Source: Gemmatimonas groenlandica
Lineage (GTDB): Bacteria > Gemmatimonadota > Gemmatimonadetes > Gemmatimonadales > Gemmatimonadaceae
Length of the DNA: 64,000 nucleotides
Assembly (NCBI RefSeq): GCF_013004105.1
Contig: NZ_CP053085.1
Span: 4,836,001 to 4,900,000 of the forward strand
Direction of reading: 5' to 3'
The notes beneath the pieces are model-generated. The model was given only the letters and a program-made list of their open reading frames with translations, had not been told where the DNA came from and searched no databases. A program made the translations under genes and the position numbers. Within the stretch, counting starts at the first letter, position 1. Each line of letters starts with the position of its first letter. Of the stretch, positions 1 to 9,647 are shown one piece after another.

Positions 1-1131
<1,131 letters not shown>

Positions 1132-1173
1132 GGCGATAAAATAACGCCTGAACGAGCGCTCCATGCGCTCATG

Positions 1174-2403
1174 CTACGCGCCCTTGGCCCGGTAGCGCTC
1201 CAGCCAGGCCGTCGACCAGCTCTCGAACCGCTCGTCCCTGATCGCGGCGCGTATCTGCTCCATGAGCCGCAACAGGAACGTCAGATTGTGCAGCGCGAGC
1301 AGTCGTTGCCCGAGCGGCTCCTCGTTGGCGTGCAGGTGCCGCAGATAGGCGCGATCGTAGTCGGTGCAGGCAGGGCAGGGGCAGGTGCCGGTGAGCGGTC
1401 GACGGTCGGTTCGGTGACTGCTCTTCCGGATCGACACTTTGCCGTCTTCGGTGAACACGGTGCCGTGCCGGCCCATCTTCGTGGGGGCCACACAGTCGAA
1501 CAGGTCCATGCCGCGGCGTACCGCCTCGATGAGGTCGTCGGGAAAGCCGACGCCCATGAGATAGCGGGGCTTGTCGCGCGGCAGCAGCGGCGCGCACGTG
1601 TCGAAGGTGGCATACATGAGCGGCTTGGCCTCGCCGACTGAGAGGCCGCCCATGGCAATACCGGCCCAGTCTCCCGTCTGCAGGATGCCGTTGATCGACG
1701 CCGTGCGCAGGTCGTCGCTGGTGCCGCCCTGAATGATCGGGAACAGCGCCTGTGGCGGCGCCATGCGTTCCTGCTCCACGTCGCCGCCGTACATCGCGGG
1801 CGCGCCCTCCGGCACCGCGAACGGTGTGGCTGACTCACGCCCTTCGCGCTCGAGCCGATCGAACTCGACGCGGCACCGCTCGAGCCAGCGCAGACTGCGC
1901 TCCATCGCCGCCCGCGAGGCCGCATGCTCGGCGCCGCCCTCGATCAGTTCGTCGAGCTGCATGATGACATCGGCGCCGAGATTGCGCTCGATCTGCATCA
2001 CGCGTTCAGGCGTGTAGTTGTGGCGCGAACCATCGACGATGCTCTTGAACGTCACGCCCTCTTCACGCACCTGCCGGAACTTGGCCAGCGAGAACACCTG
2101 ATAGCCGCCGGAATCAGTGAGCATCGGGCCGCTGAAGCGTGAGAACGCGTGCAGTCCACCTAATGCCCGCACCATGTGGTCGCCGGGATTGAGATACAGG
2201 TGATACGCATTGGCGAGCAACATCTGCGTGCCCATCGCGCGCATCTCCCGCATGTCGATGCCACGCACTGCCGCACGCGTGCCCACGGGCATGAATTCCG
2301 GTGTCTGCACCACCCCATGTGGCGTGGTGAACCATCCCAGCCGTGCCCCTTCGCGATCGTGCGACGCGCGGAACGCGAAGCCCGGTGAATTGGTGATCGT
2401 CAC
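1174..2403 (-). CDS. tgt: queuine tRNA-ribosyltransferase
   Basis: The protein exchanges the wobble guanine of tRNAs with GUN anticodons for a queuosine precursor, in the cytoplasm. Its 409 residues are close to the usual family length (about 370-400). It has the substrate-site Asp in TDSGGYQ (D97), the nucleophilic Asp in DLFDCVAPT (about 303), and the C-terminal zinc ligands CPCPAC followed by a His in ALHNL. The start is GTG at 2403, which forms a GTGA overlap with the stop of the upstream HD-domain gene and implies translational coupling. No other queuosine biosynthesis gene is in the window, so preQ1 supply must come from elsewhere. Confidence 0.97.
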   Translation of the reverse strand: MTITNSPGFAFRASHDREGARLGWFTTPHGVVQTPEFMPVGTRAAVRGIDMREMRAMGTQMLLANAYHLYLNPGDHMVRALGGLHAFSRFSGPMLTDSGGYQVFSLAKFRQVREEGVTFKSIVDGSRHNYTPERVMQIERNLGADVIMQLDELIEGGAEHAASRAAMERSLRWLERCRVEFDRLEREGRESATPFAVPEGAPAMYGGDVEQERMAPPQALFPIIQGGTSDDLRTASINGILQTGDWAGIAMGGLSVGEAKPLMYATFDTCAPLLPRDKPRYLMGVGFPDDLIEAVRRGMDLFDCVAPTKMGRHGTVFTEDGKVSIRKSSHRTDRRPLTGTCPCPACTDYDRAYLRHLHANEEPLGQRLLALHNLTFLLRLMEQIRAAIRDERFESWSTAWLERYRAKGA

Positions 2404-3011
2404 GACGCCTCGGGGGGCGCGGCCTGTTCGCGTGCGCGCTGCTGCGTTTCCGTATCGAGCACCGTGCGCAACGCGGCGAGGACCGGATGATCCCGAGTGT
2501 ACGCCGCGCCGTATTCGATGTTGAACAGAAAGTCGAAGCCGGCCGGCATCACCCCCTGATTGTGCTGCAGGATGGTCTCGAGCTTGTCGAGCCCCTTGGC
2601 CAGTTTGGCTTCGGGGCTCGAGGCCGCGTCGTACTCATCCCAGAGCGCCACGAGATCCGCGCGCATGGTGTCCGGCAACGGCTGCACCAGTTGCACCAGA
2701 TCAGCGCGCTCCTGCTCGGCCTTGTTCGGCAGCGATGCCTGCAGCGCGGCCGAGATATCGCCGCTGATCGCTTCTCCCAGATCATGCACGAGGCAGATGC
2801 GCAGCAGTTTGCCCACGTCGATGCCCGGGAAGTGCGGTGCCAGCACCAACGCCATGAGGCAGAGCCGCCAGGTGTGCGCGGCCACTGTTTCCTGTTGGCC
2901 GTTCGAGGTCCACGACGTACGCGTCATGTACTTCAGCGACTCGGCCGCCCGCAAAAATGCGAGCGTGCCCTGCAATTCGGCGCCCAACGGCGACGTGGGA
3001 GATTCACTCAT
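2400..3011 (-). CDS. HD-domain phosphohydrolase (YfbR/HDDC2-like 5'-nucleotidase)
   Basis: The predicted cytoplasmic metal-dependent phosphohydrolase has 203 residues. It contains the HD-domain metal ligands H46 (AAHTWR), H76-D77 (LVHDLGE) and D142 (LDKLE), in the order and spacing of the YfbR/HDDC2 group, whose members dephosphorylate deoxynucleoside 5'-monophosphates. The start is ATG 3011, because it overlaps the stop of the upstream VTT gene (ATGA). A longer in-frame reading to 3518 would run through that gene and is rejected. It is the middle gene of a VTT-HD-tgt operon. Nucleotide salvage is the likely role; the exact substrate is not visible. Confidence 0.85.
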   Translation of the reverse strand: MSESPTSPLGAELQGTLAFLRAAESLKYMTRTSWTSNGQQETVAAHTWRLCLMALVLAPHFPGIDVGKLLRICLVHDLGEAISGDISAALQASLPNKAEQERADLVQLVQPLPDTMRADLVALWDEYDAASSPEAKLAKGLDKLETILQHNQGVMPAGFDFLFNIEYGAAYTRDHPVLAALRTVLDTETQQRAREQAAPPEAS

Positions 3012-3583
3012 GACGGCTTGGTTGACGACGAGTCGGACGGTGCGACGCGCGTGTGCTGGGTGAACTTGGCCACCGCGTCGGCGCCACCGTGACGCACCAG
3101 CCACGCCAACGCCATCGTGCGCGAGAGGCGGCCAGCCGTGAGCGCCAGCAGGAACTGCAGAAACGGTACACCCGCCGCTCCTGAAGCAATGCTGGTCAGC
3201 TTGGTCGACAGCGGCGACATCGTGCTGGCGAAGATCGCCCACCCGCCGTACTCGGCGAGTGTCGCACGATACGCGTCGACCGTGGCCGGCGTGATGGAGA
3301 AAAACCGCGAAACAGGCCCCTCGAGCCACGAGAGCGCTTCGGCACCCGCAATGTAGAGCAACACACTGCCGATGATGGTGCCGACGGTGGCAACCAGCGC
3401 GTAGCGGTACGCGCGTTCGGGACGCGCGAGTGCCAGCGGAAGGAAGAACAGGTCGACGAAACCGGGGAAGACGCAGCCCTGCAGCAGCCCCCACCCGAAT
3501 ACCACGCTGTTCGACCATCCCGCATCAGCCCACTGTTCCAAGCGCGCATGGGTGCGCGCCAGCCAAGTCGACTCGCGTGACAT
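3008..3583 (-). CDS. VTT/DedA-like membrane protein (YqaA type)
   Basis: This 191-residue integral membrane protein has several hydrophobic segments and a family-like ordering: an N-terminal GCVFPGFVDLFFLPLALARP stretch, a GTIIGSVLLYIAG helix and a small-residue-rich SGAAGVPFLQFL segment, as in YqaA/SNARE-associated (VTT) proteins. VTT proteins are implicated in lipid flipping and membrane homeostasis. ATG 3583 is preferred; an ATG 30 nt further upstream (3613) is possible. The stop overlaps the HD gene start by 4 nt. The gene is first in the VTT-HD-tgt unit and divergent from the ABC exporter genes. Confidence 0.7.
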   Translation of the reverse strand: MSRESTWLARTHARLEQWADAGWSNSVVFGWGLLQGCVFPGFVDLFFLPLALARPERAYRYALVATVGTIIGSVLLYIAGAEALSWLEGPVSRFFSITPATVDAYRATLAEYGGWAIFASTMSPLSTKLTSIASGAAGVPFLQFLLALTAGRLSRTMALAWLVRHGGADAVAKFTQHTRVAPSDSSSTKPS

Positions 3584-3673
3584 ACCGCAAAAGATAGCAC
3601 GATCGTGTAACACGACGGTGGCTTTGCACGTACGTTCTCTTCACCCGTCCCGTCGCCCCGAGATCCGAGAACC

Positions 3674-4549
3674 GTGCTTGCTGTAGACCTGCAACACCTC
3701 ACGAAACGCTACGGCCGCGTCACGGCGGTCGACGATCTCACGCTGGCCATCGCGCCGGGCGAGATCGTGGCCTTCCTCGGTCCCAATGGTGCCGGCAAGA
3801 CGACCACGATCGACATGATGTTGGGCCTTGCCCGTCCGGACAGCGGCACGGTGCAGGTGTACGGCCAGGCTCCGGCCGACGCCATCGCCCACGGCGACAT
3901 TTCGGCCGTCATGCAAACGGGCGGCCTGCTCAAGGACTTCACGGTGGGCGAGACGGTGCGCTACACGGCGTCGCTGTACGCGGTGGCGCGACCACCGGCC
4001 GAAGTGATGGAACGGGCCGGCATCGCGCACATCGCCGATCGGCTCGTGGCCAAGTGCTCGGGCGGTGAACAGCAACGCCTGCGTTTCGCCATGGCGCTGT
4101 TGTCCGATCCACGCTTGCTGGTGCTCGACGAACCCACCACGGGCATGGATGTGGAGGGGCGCCGCGAGTTCTGGAGCGCGATTCGCAAGGATGCCGAGCG
4201 GGGGCGCACGATTCTGTTTGCGACGCACTATCTCGACGAGGCCGACGCGTACGCCGATCGGATCGTGCTGGTGCGACAGGGGCGCATCGTGGCCGACGGC
4301 ACCACGGCTGAAATCAAGTCGCTGGCCACTGGCCGTTCGGTGCGGGCCACGCTGCCCGGTGCGGAACTCTCGATGTTCGCCAATCTGCCCGGTGTGCTGA
4401 ACGCCGAGATCCGCGGCGATACGGTGCTTGTGCAGTGCACCGATTCGGATGCCGTGGCGCGCATGCTGCTCACTACCACCCAGGCGCGCGATCTCGAGAT
4501 CGTCGCGCAAAACCTCGAGGCGGCGTTTGTGGCGCTGACATCCGAATGA
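3674..4549 (+). CDS. ABC transporter ATP-binding protein (ABC-2 exporter class)
   Basis: This 291-residue ATPase subunit carries Walker A GPNGAGKTT (36-44), signature CSGGEQ (128-133), Walker B with LDEPTTGMD (151-159) and a switch His in FATHYLDEA. The family pattern (DrrA/NatA/CcmA-like) pairs it with the ABC-2 permease that follows, and the two genes share an ATGA overlap. The start codon is GTG at 3674. A C-terminal extension of about 70 residues is typical of the class. The exported substrate (lipid, drug or polysaccharide) cannot be told from sequence. Confidence 0.95.
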   Translation: MLAVDLQHLTKRYGRVTAVDDLTLAIAPGEIVAFLGPNGAGKTTTIDMMLGLARPDSGTVQVYGQAPADAIAHGDISAVMQTGGLLKDFTVGETVRYTASLYAVARPPAEVMERAGIAHIADRLVAKCSGGEQQRLRFAMALLSDPRLLVLDEPTTGMDVEGRREFWSAIRKDAERGRTILFATHYLDEADAYADRIVLVRQGRIVADGTTAEIKSLATGRSVRATLPGAELSMFANLPGVLNAEIRGDTVLVQCTDSDAVARMLLTTTQARDLEIVAQNLEAAFVALTSE

Positions 4550-5343
4550 CCAGTACGTCACCTCTGGCCGTCACGGCCCCCGTGTCCAGCGATCGGCGGC
4601 CGCCGGCGTTCGGCGGCTTCAACCTCACGGCATTGTCGCTCGAGCTGCGTCGGGTCATGCGGAACCGGCGCACGGTGATGTTCTTGCTCGTCTTTCCGAC
4701 GATGTTCTTCTTCCTCTTCGGCGTCGCCGGCAGCGGAAAGCGCGGCGGACCTGCGGCGTTGGCCTATGTCATGCTGAGTATGGCGGCGTACGGCGCGATG
4801 GTAGGCACGACGTCTGGTGGAGCCGCCGTGGCCGTGGAGCGGAGTCTCGGCTGGAGCCGCCAACTACGACTCACACCGCTCAACCCGCTGGCGTACGTGG
4901 CCATGAAAGTCATGTCGGCGATGACACTGGGGTTGGTGTCGGTCTGCGTCACCTTCCTCGTCGCGTCGACGGCCGGTGGCGTGCATCTCACGCCGCAACA
5001 GTGGATGCTCTCCATCCTGTCGTGCTGGGTCGGCTCGCTGGTGTTCGCCGCCTTCGGCTTGTTCATGGGCTTTCTGCTGCCCAGCGAGAATGTGATGCAG
5101 TTCGTGGGGCCGATGCTGGCCGTTATGGCCGTGTTCGGGGGCATTTTCATCCCGCTGAAGCAGCTGCCCCAAACGCTGCAAACGATCGCGCGCTATACGC
5201 CGATGTTCGGCGTCGGCCAGATTGCCCGGGCACCGTTGTCGGGCGAGCTCACGGCCTGGGCGGTGGGCAGCGTGCTCCTCTGGGCCATCGTCTTCGGGAC
5301 GGGCGCGATGTTGCTCTTCAAGCGGGACACCACGCGCGTGTAA
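4546..5343 (+). CDS. ABC-2 type transporter permease
   Basis: This 265-residue membrane subunit pairs with the preceding ATPase. An N-terminal cytosolic segment leads into about six hydrophobic helices (TVMFLLVFPTMFFFLFGVAG first). The conserved ABC-2 region includes the PLNPLAYVAMKV stretch and the GGIFIPLKQLPQTLQTIARYTP motif before the last helices. The ATG at 4546 overlaps the upstream stop (ATGA), so expression of both subunits is coupled. The longer reading from 4435 lies within the ATPase gene and is rejected. Confidence 0.93.
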   Translation: MTSTSPLAVTAPVSSDRRPPAFGGFNLTALSLELRRVMRNRRTVMFLLVFPTMFFFLFGVAGSGKRGGPAALAYVMLSMAAYGAMVGTTSGGAAVAVERSLGWSRQLRLTPLNPLAYVAMKVMSAMTLGLVSVCVTFLVASTAGGVHLTPQQWMLSILSCWVGSLVFAAFGLFMGFLLPSENVMQFVGPMLAVMAVFGGIFIPLKQLPQTLQTIARYTPMFGVGQIARAPLSGELTAWAVGSVLLWAIVFGTGAMLLFKRDTTRV

Positions 5344-5366
5344 GCGGCGACGCGCATATTTGGACC

Positions 5367-6557
5367 ATGCGAATTCGCGCTTTCGTGTGGCCGCTGCTGG
5401 CCGCGCTTCCACTGCTGTCGGCCTGCCGCACCGTGCTGCCGGGCCGCGCGCCGCGCTTTCCGTTCGTGGTGTCACCGTCGGTGGCCGACACCATCGACAC
5501 CGAGGTGCTCTCCAACGCGGTGCGACTGCATCGCCTGGTAAACGTGAAGGCGCCGTGGCGGGCGTGGGTCCTCGACGTCAACATGTCGGCGTGCGTCAGC
5601 GTGCAGGCGGTGAAAGGCGAGGCCACTGCGGTGGGGCGCAACACAACCAGCGTGCTGTTGTCGCGGCTGCCGGCGGCGTCGCACCCGATCGCGGCCGTTA
5701 ACGCCGACTTCTTCTTGTTCGCTCCGCCCGGCGTGCTCACCAATGCCCACATCGAACGCGGTACGGTCATCGCCGGCCCGGGCCCCAATGTGCTGTTGGG
5801 GTACGACGCGCAGCGTGGCCTGTTCATCGACTCCGTCCGCGTGAGCGGCGCCGTCACGTCGACGCACGGTACGGTCGACGTGCAGAACTGGAATCGTCCG
5901 GCCGCCAATCGCGCCGGATTGGTGGACGCCCGCTGGGGCGTGCCGCTCGACACGCTGGTGCGCACGCGCGCGCTGCGACTCGAGCCCATCGTGGCTGTGC
6001 GGCAGGATACGAGCGCCGGCCGGTACGTCGTGCGCGCCGCGCGCGCGGGCGACACGCTAGTGTACGGCGACACGCTCTTGCTGATCGTGCCACCGGCCCT
6101 GCGCGCACGGGCGGTGGCCGGTGATACCGTCACCGTGCAGCGACGCCTCACGCCCTACTGGCCTCGCGAAACCGTCGGCGGTCGCGGCGTGCTGCTCGTC
6201 GACAGCGTGGTGGGCGCTGACGTGGACCGTGAAGGCAACGCTGGCTTTCAAGGCCTGAATCCGCGCACCGCCGCGGGCATCGCGCGAGTGGGCAACTCGC
6301 AGCGACTGCTGCTGGCCGTCATCGACGGACGCCAGCCCGGCTACAGCGTGGGGATGACGCTGCGGCAGACGGCCGAGCTGTTGCAGTCACTCGGTGCCCA
6401 GAGCGCCATCAATCTCGATGGCGGCGGATCGTCGGCCATGATCGTGCGCGACAACGCCACCGGTGCTCTGCGTGTGCGCAACAAACCGTCTGATCCGACT
6501 GGCGAGCGGCCAGTTGGTAATGGTCTCGCTGTCCTGGGCGTTTGCGCGGGGCGATAG
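5367..6557 (+). CDS. phosphodiester glycosidase (NAGPA domain) lipoprotein
   Basis: The 396-residue exported protein has a lipobox near residue 20 (LPLLSAC), so it is probably anchored in the envelope. Family hallmarks are AVNADFF in the first half and INLDGGGSSAM close to the C-terminus, as in the phosphodiester glycosidase/NAGPA (DUF2233-like) fold, which hydrolyses sugar-1-phosphodiesters in cell-wall or exopolysaccharide material. It starts 23 nt after the ABC permease and may be in the same transcript. The ATG at 5367 is the only start giving a clean signal peptide. A long inverted repeat begins 6 nt after its stop. Confidence 0.85.
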   Translation: MRIRAFVWPLLAALPLLSACRTVLPGRAPRFPFVVSPSVADTIDTEVLSNAVRLHRLVNVKAPWRAWVLDVNMSACVSVQAVKGEATAVGRNTTSVLLSRLPAASHPIAAVNADFFLFAPPGVLTNAHIERGTVIAGPGPNVLLGYDAQRGLFIDSVRVSGAVTSTHGTVDVQNWNRPAANRAGLVDARWGVPLDTLVRTRALRLEPIVAVRQDTSAGRYVVRAARAGDTLVYGDTLLLIVPPALRARAVAGDTVTVQRRLTPYWPRETVGGRGVLLVDSVVGADVDREGNAGFQGLNPRTAAGIARVGNSQRLLLAVIDGRQPGYSVGMTLRQTAELLQSLGAQSAINLDGGGSSAMIVRDNATGALRVRNKPSDPTGERPVGNGLAVLGVCAGR

Positions 6558-6563
6558 CCCGTA

Positions 6564-6659
6564 GGTTCACGCGAAGGGCGCGAAGGGCCGCGAAGGCTCG
6601 CGAAGATTTCTGCTGTTCTTCGCGTAGCTTCGCGGCCCTTCGCGCCCTTCGCGTGAACC
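6564..6659. repeat. long inverted repeat with 32-bp perfect arms
   Basis: Arms 6564-6595 and 6628-6659 are perfect reverse complements. Inside them lies a second 7-bp stem (6599-6605 with 6618-6624), separated by a 3x3 mismatch and closed by a 12-nt loop. Each arm is built from imperfect 9-10-nt units of the type GCGAAGGGC. The element sits between convergent genes (glycosidase and YciI-like), so it could act as a bidirectional terminator, but it lacks a U-tract and looks more like a REP/MITE-type element. Confidence 0.9.
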
Positions 6660-6707
6660 GCTGGACTGTCCGCTCAAGACGAACAATCCAAAAGCACACC
6701 CAAAAGA

Positions 6708-7001
6708 CTACAGCGTGTCCAACCCCTCCTTCCCGATCACCGGATTCCACGGCAGCAGTTCGTACTGCGCCAGCGCCAAGCGGGTAAACGGATCGCCGTT
6801 GCGAATGCGATCGAGTGCGGCCGGACCGTCGGCGTCGGGCACCCGCAACAGCAATCCGCCGCCGACGCGGGGATCGAACGGTCCTGACGCGAGCAACAGC
6901 CCCTGCGCCTTGAGTTCCTTCAAGTAGGCCCGGTGCTCCTCGACATACGGAGCAATCTCTTCGAACGGGCGACGGTAGCGGATGATGGCGAGTGCGTACA
7001 T
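6708..7001 (-). CDS. YciI-like protein
   Basis: This small 97-residue protein of the YCII ferredoxin-like fold has the family pattern of an early RPF...PYVEEHRAYLKEL segment, a central LLASGPFDPRVGGGLLL strand-turn and NGDPFTRLALAQY near the end. YCII proteins are presumed small-molecule enzymes or dimeric binding proteins, mostly uncharacterised. The ATG at 7001 gives a standard-length domain. It is the last gene of the SUF gene string, 64 nt behind sufU2; whether it belongs functionally to Fe-S assembly is unknown. Confidence 0.8.
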   Translation of the reverse strand: MYALAIIRYRRPFEEIAPYVEEHRAYLKELKAQGLLLASGPFDPRVGGGLLLRVPDADGPAALDRIRNGDPFTRLALAQYELLPWNPVIGKEGLDTL

Positions 7002-7065
7002 GTCAGGGAATGGAACGCCCTGCGTTGGTCGCGTCAACCGTTTCAGCGCTGCGGGATCAGTCGTG

Positions 7066-7536
7066 TTACCGCTTCGCCGTGAGCGCCTCGCGCAACGCCT
7101 GCCAGGGCAGCATCGCGCAGCCGTGACGCCCCGGAAACGGCGCCACGCCGCGGAGCGGGGTGAGCGCATCCGGCAACGGCTCGGGCACCGCATCCGCGCT
7201 ACCGGCCTGGCCCGCGTCGGGATGCAGCATGCGGTCGACCGCGTCGGCCAAGGCCAGCGCGTCGCTCACCGTGAGCCCCAGCACCGCGTCGGTCATCATC
7301 GACGCCGAGGCTGTGGCGATCGAGCAGCCGCGTCCAGTGAACGCTACGTCGCGCACTGCGTCGGACTCGAGCGTGACCATGACCGTGATGTCGTCACCGC
7401 ACACCGGATTCTTGCGCGCCCCGACTGCGCTGGGCGACTCGATCACGCGCCGGTTGTGCGGCGCGCGATGATGCGCCAGCAGCGCATCCTGGTACATGGC
7501 CGCGATGCTGGCGGTGAACGGAGCAACGCTGCTCAT
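7066..7536 (-). CDS. second SufU-type Fe-S/sulfurtransfer protein
   Basis: The 156-residue protein is a paralogue of the SufU encoded at 9154-9615. It keeps the three cysteines and the Asp of the metal site: C46-G-D48, C71 (RGCS) and C140 (HGCAML). SufU proteins accept sulfur from SufS with the help of a bound zinc. It begins 13 nt after sufS. Compared with the first copy, the N-terminus is longer and the insert between C71 and C140 is Pro/Ala-rich. Two intact SufU copies in one operon is unusual; the second may act as scaffold or as an alternative acceptor. Confidence 0.88.
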   Translation of the reverse strand: MSSVAPFTASIAAMYQDALLAHHRAPHNRRVIESPSAVGARKNPVCGDDITVMVTLESDAVRDVAFTGRGCSIATASASMMTDAVLGLTVSDALALADAVDRMLHPDAGQAGSADAVPEPLPDALTPLRGVAPFPGRHGCAMLPWQALREALTAKR

Positions 7537-7549
7537 CGGCCGCGCTCCT

Positions 7550-8776
7550 TCAATCGACCGTCGCGAAGAGCTGCTGCGCGGCCGTGAGCGCGCCGACCAG
7601 CGCGTCCACGTCGCTACCGTCGCTGTACACGTAGAAGCTGGCCCGCGCCGTGGCACTGACGCCGAGCCGCCGCATGAGCGGCTGCGCACAATGGTGGCCA
7701 GCCCGGATGCAGACGCCGTGCTGATCCAGAATCGTGGCCAGGTCGTGCGGATGCACGTCGGCCAGCGAGAAGCTGAGCACCCCGCTGCGCTGCGCCGCCG
7801 GCGGTCCGTACACGGTGACGCCCGGCAGAGCCCGCACACGGGCCTCAGCGGCCTCCAGCAGCGCGATCTCGTGGGCGCGCACGTTGGCCATGCCCAGACC
7901 GTCCAGATACCGCACAGCGGCCGCCAGGGCCACCGCGTCGGCCGCGTTGGGAGTGCCGGCCTCGAACTTGTGCGGAAGCACATTCCACGTGCTGTCGGCG
8001 TCGCGGACCCACTCGATCATGTCGCCACCGAACTGATACGGCGGCATGGCCTCCAGCAGCTTGCGACGCCCCACCAACACGCCGATACCCATCGGGCCCA
8101 GCAGCTTGTGGCCGCTGAACGCGTAGAAGTCGATGTCGAGCGCATCGAAGTTGACGGCCAGATGCGGCACGGCCTGCGCGCCGTCCACCACGATCACCGC
8201 CGCCGACCGCGAGCGCACGATGCGCACCACGTCTTGCAGCGGCGTGATCGACCCCACGGCGTTCGACACGTGGGTAATCGCCACGATCTTCGTGCGCGCG
8301 CCGATCACGTCGCGCAGCATGTCGAGGTCGATCGTCTGCGTGGATGTGAGCTCCACGATGCGCAGCGTGGCGCCCGTGCGCAGGGCGAGCTGCTGCCAGG
8401 GCACGAAGTTGGCGTGATGCTCAATCGCCGAGACCACGATCTCGTCGCCGGGGCCTACGTGCGCACCGCCCCAGCTCGACGCCACGAGGTTCATCGACTC
8501 GGTGGTCCCACGCGTGAAGATCAGGCAGTCGGCATCGGCGACGCCGACGAAGCGCGCGATCGTCGCGCGGGCATCGTGGTAGGCATCGGTGGCCAGCGCC
8601 GACAGCGCATACGCGCCGCGATGCGGGTTGGCGTTCGACGTTTCGTAGAAGTGGCGCAATGCATCGAGCATCGCCGCCGGCTTCTGCGACGTGGCCGCCG
8701 AGTCGAGGTAGTGCAGGGCCGGGTTGGCGGCGAGCAACGGAAAATCAGCGCGGGGCGCCAGAGATGCGATCGACAT
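7550..8776 (-). CDS. sufS: cysteine desulfurase SufS
   Basis: This PLP enzyme converts cysteine to alanine and provides persulfide sulfur for the SUF machinery. Of its 408 residues, the PLP lysine is K224 (SGHKLLGP) and the active cysteine is C363 in RAGHHCAQP, the pattern of group II (SufS) enzymes that need a SufU/SufE partner. ATG 8776 is preferred because an AGAGG Shine-Dalgarno-like stretch lies just upstream. The gene sits between the Rieske gene and the second sufU, which supports direct pairing with SufU proteins. Confidence 0.96.
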   Translation of the reverse strand: MSIASLAPRADFPLLAANPALHYLDSAATSQKPAAMLDALRHFYETSNANPHRGAYALSALATDAYHDARATIARFVGVADADCLIFTRGTTESMNLVASSWGGAHVGPGDEIVVSAIEHHANFVPWQQLALRTGATLRIVELTSTQTIDLDMLRDVIGARTKIVAITHVSNAVGSITPLQDVVRIVRSRSAAVIVVDGAQAVPHLAVNFDALDIDFYAFSGHKLLGPMGIGVLVGRRKLLEAMPPYQFGGDMIEWVRDADSTWNVLPHKFEAGTPNAADAVALAAAVRYLDGLGMANVRAHEIALLEAAEARVRALPGVTVYGPPAAQRSGVLSFSLADVHPHDLATILDQHGVCIRAGHHCAQPLMRRLGVSATARASFYVYSDGSDVDALVGALTAAQQLFATVD

Positions 8777-8824
8777 AGAACCTCTCGAATACGAACGGGC
8801 CACCAACCAGCCACGCACGACGAA

Positions 8825-9157
8825 CTACGTGCGACGCGGCCCGACAAAGACATCACCATCGGCGACCTGTACGGGATACGTACCGAGATCGTCGGTGGAT
8901 GGACCGGAGAGCACCGCGCCAGTGCGCACATCGAAGCGCGCGCCATGCCACGGACACTCGAGCACACACGGCTCCACCAGATCACCACCGGAGATCGCGA
9001 AGTCCCGATGCGGACAGCGATCGTCCACCGCGTGCACCGTATCCCCATCGCGCACCAGACACACCCGCCGGCCGTCGGTCATCACCACACCCAGCGGCAG
9101 TCCCGCGTCGATCTCCCGCAATGCCGCCGCCCGAACGAACCCGTCCGGCACACTCAC
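8825..9157 (-). CDS. Rieske [2Fe-2S] ferredoxin-like protein in the SUF operon
   Basis: This 110-residue soluble protein has a Rieske motif: C48-x-H50 (DRCPH) and C68-x2-H71 (ECPWHG). It has no signal peptide or membrane segment, so it resembles the small Rieske ferredoxins that pass electrons to oxygenases or to Fe-S assembly. The start is GTG 9157, which forms a GTGA overlap with the sufU stop. Reading upstream of this would enter sufU. Location between sufU and sufS suggests it provides electrons during cluster assembly; this is inference. Confidence 0.9.
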   Translation of the reverse strand: MSVPDGFVRAAALREIDAGLPLGVVMTDGRRVCLVRDGDTVHAVDDRCPHRDFAISGGDLVEPCVLECPWHGARFDVRTGAVLSGPSTDDLGTYPVQVADGDVFVGPRRT

Positions 9158-9615
9158 GCTTCGGTACTGACCGACGTCACCGCGTCGGTCGGCCCGTCGT
9201 CGAGCGCCGCCTTGAGGGTGTGCCACGCCAGCGACGCACACTTCACCCGCACCGGAAAGCGCGACACTCCCGAAAAGACCACGAGCTGCCCCAGATCCTT
9301 TCCGCCGCCGGCATCCTGCCCAAGCACCAACGCGTGGAAACGATGAAACAGCGTCTCCGCCTCTTCACGCGTCTTGCCCTTCACCGCCGCCGTCATAAGC
9401 GAGGCCGATGCCTTGGAAATCGCGCAGCCGTGGCCGGTGAACTTGACGTCGGTGATCACGTCGCCGTCCACGTGCAACGCCACATGGACTTCATCACCGC
9501 ACAACGGATTCTTGCCGTCCGCCGCGCGGTTCGACCCCTCGAGCACACCGAAATTCCGCGGCTTGCGGTTGTGGTCGAGAATGACGGATTGGTAAAGCTC
9601 TTGAAGATCGGACAT
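9154..9615 (-). CDS. sufU: SufU sulfur acceptor / Fe-S assembly protein
   Basis: The 153-residue protein has the canonical zinc/sulfur ligands C39-G-D41, C64 (GHGC) and C126 (KCASL), and the region between C64 and C126 is of the length typical for SufU rather than IscU. It stimulates SufS by taking over the persulfide. The ATG is at 9615; the stop overlaps the Rieske gene (GTGA). A repeat-rich 103-nt gap separates it from sufD, so it may be expressed from its own promoter. Confidence 0.95.
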   Translation of the reverse strand: MSDLQELYQSVILDHNRKPRNFGVLEGSNRAADGKNPLCGDEVHVALHVDGDVITDVKFTGHGCAISKASASLMTAAVKGKTREEAETLFHRFHALVLGQDAGGGKDLGQLVVFSGVSRFPVRVKCASLAWHTLKAALDDGPTDAVTSVSTEA

Positions 9616-9647
9616 GATTCCTTGAGGACGTCCGTGGGTCTTGAGTG

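Noticed and set aside
2400-3518. Longer form of the HD protein with about 170 extra N-terminal residues
   Set aside because: The extra part lies out of frame within the VTT gene and lacks any domain; ATG 3011 has a coupled start.
7496-9346. A long plus-strand open reading frame (over 600 codons) opposite the sufS/Rieske/sufU region
   Set aside because: It is Arg/His-rich low-complexity sequence antisense to well-supported suf genes, as expected in high-GC DNA.
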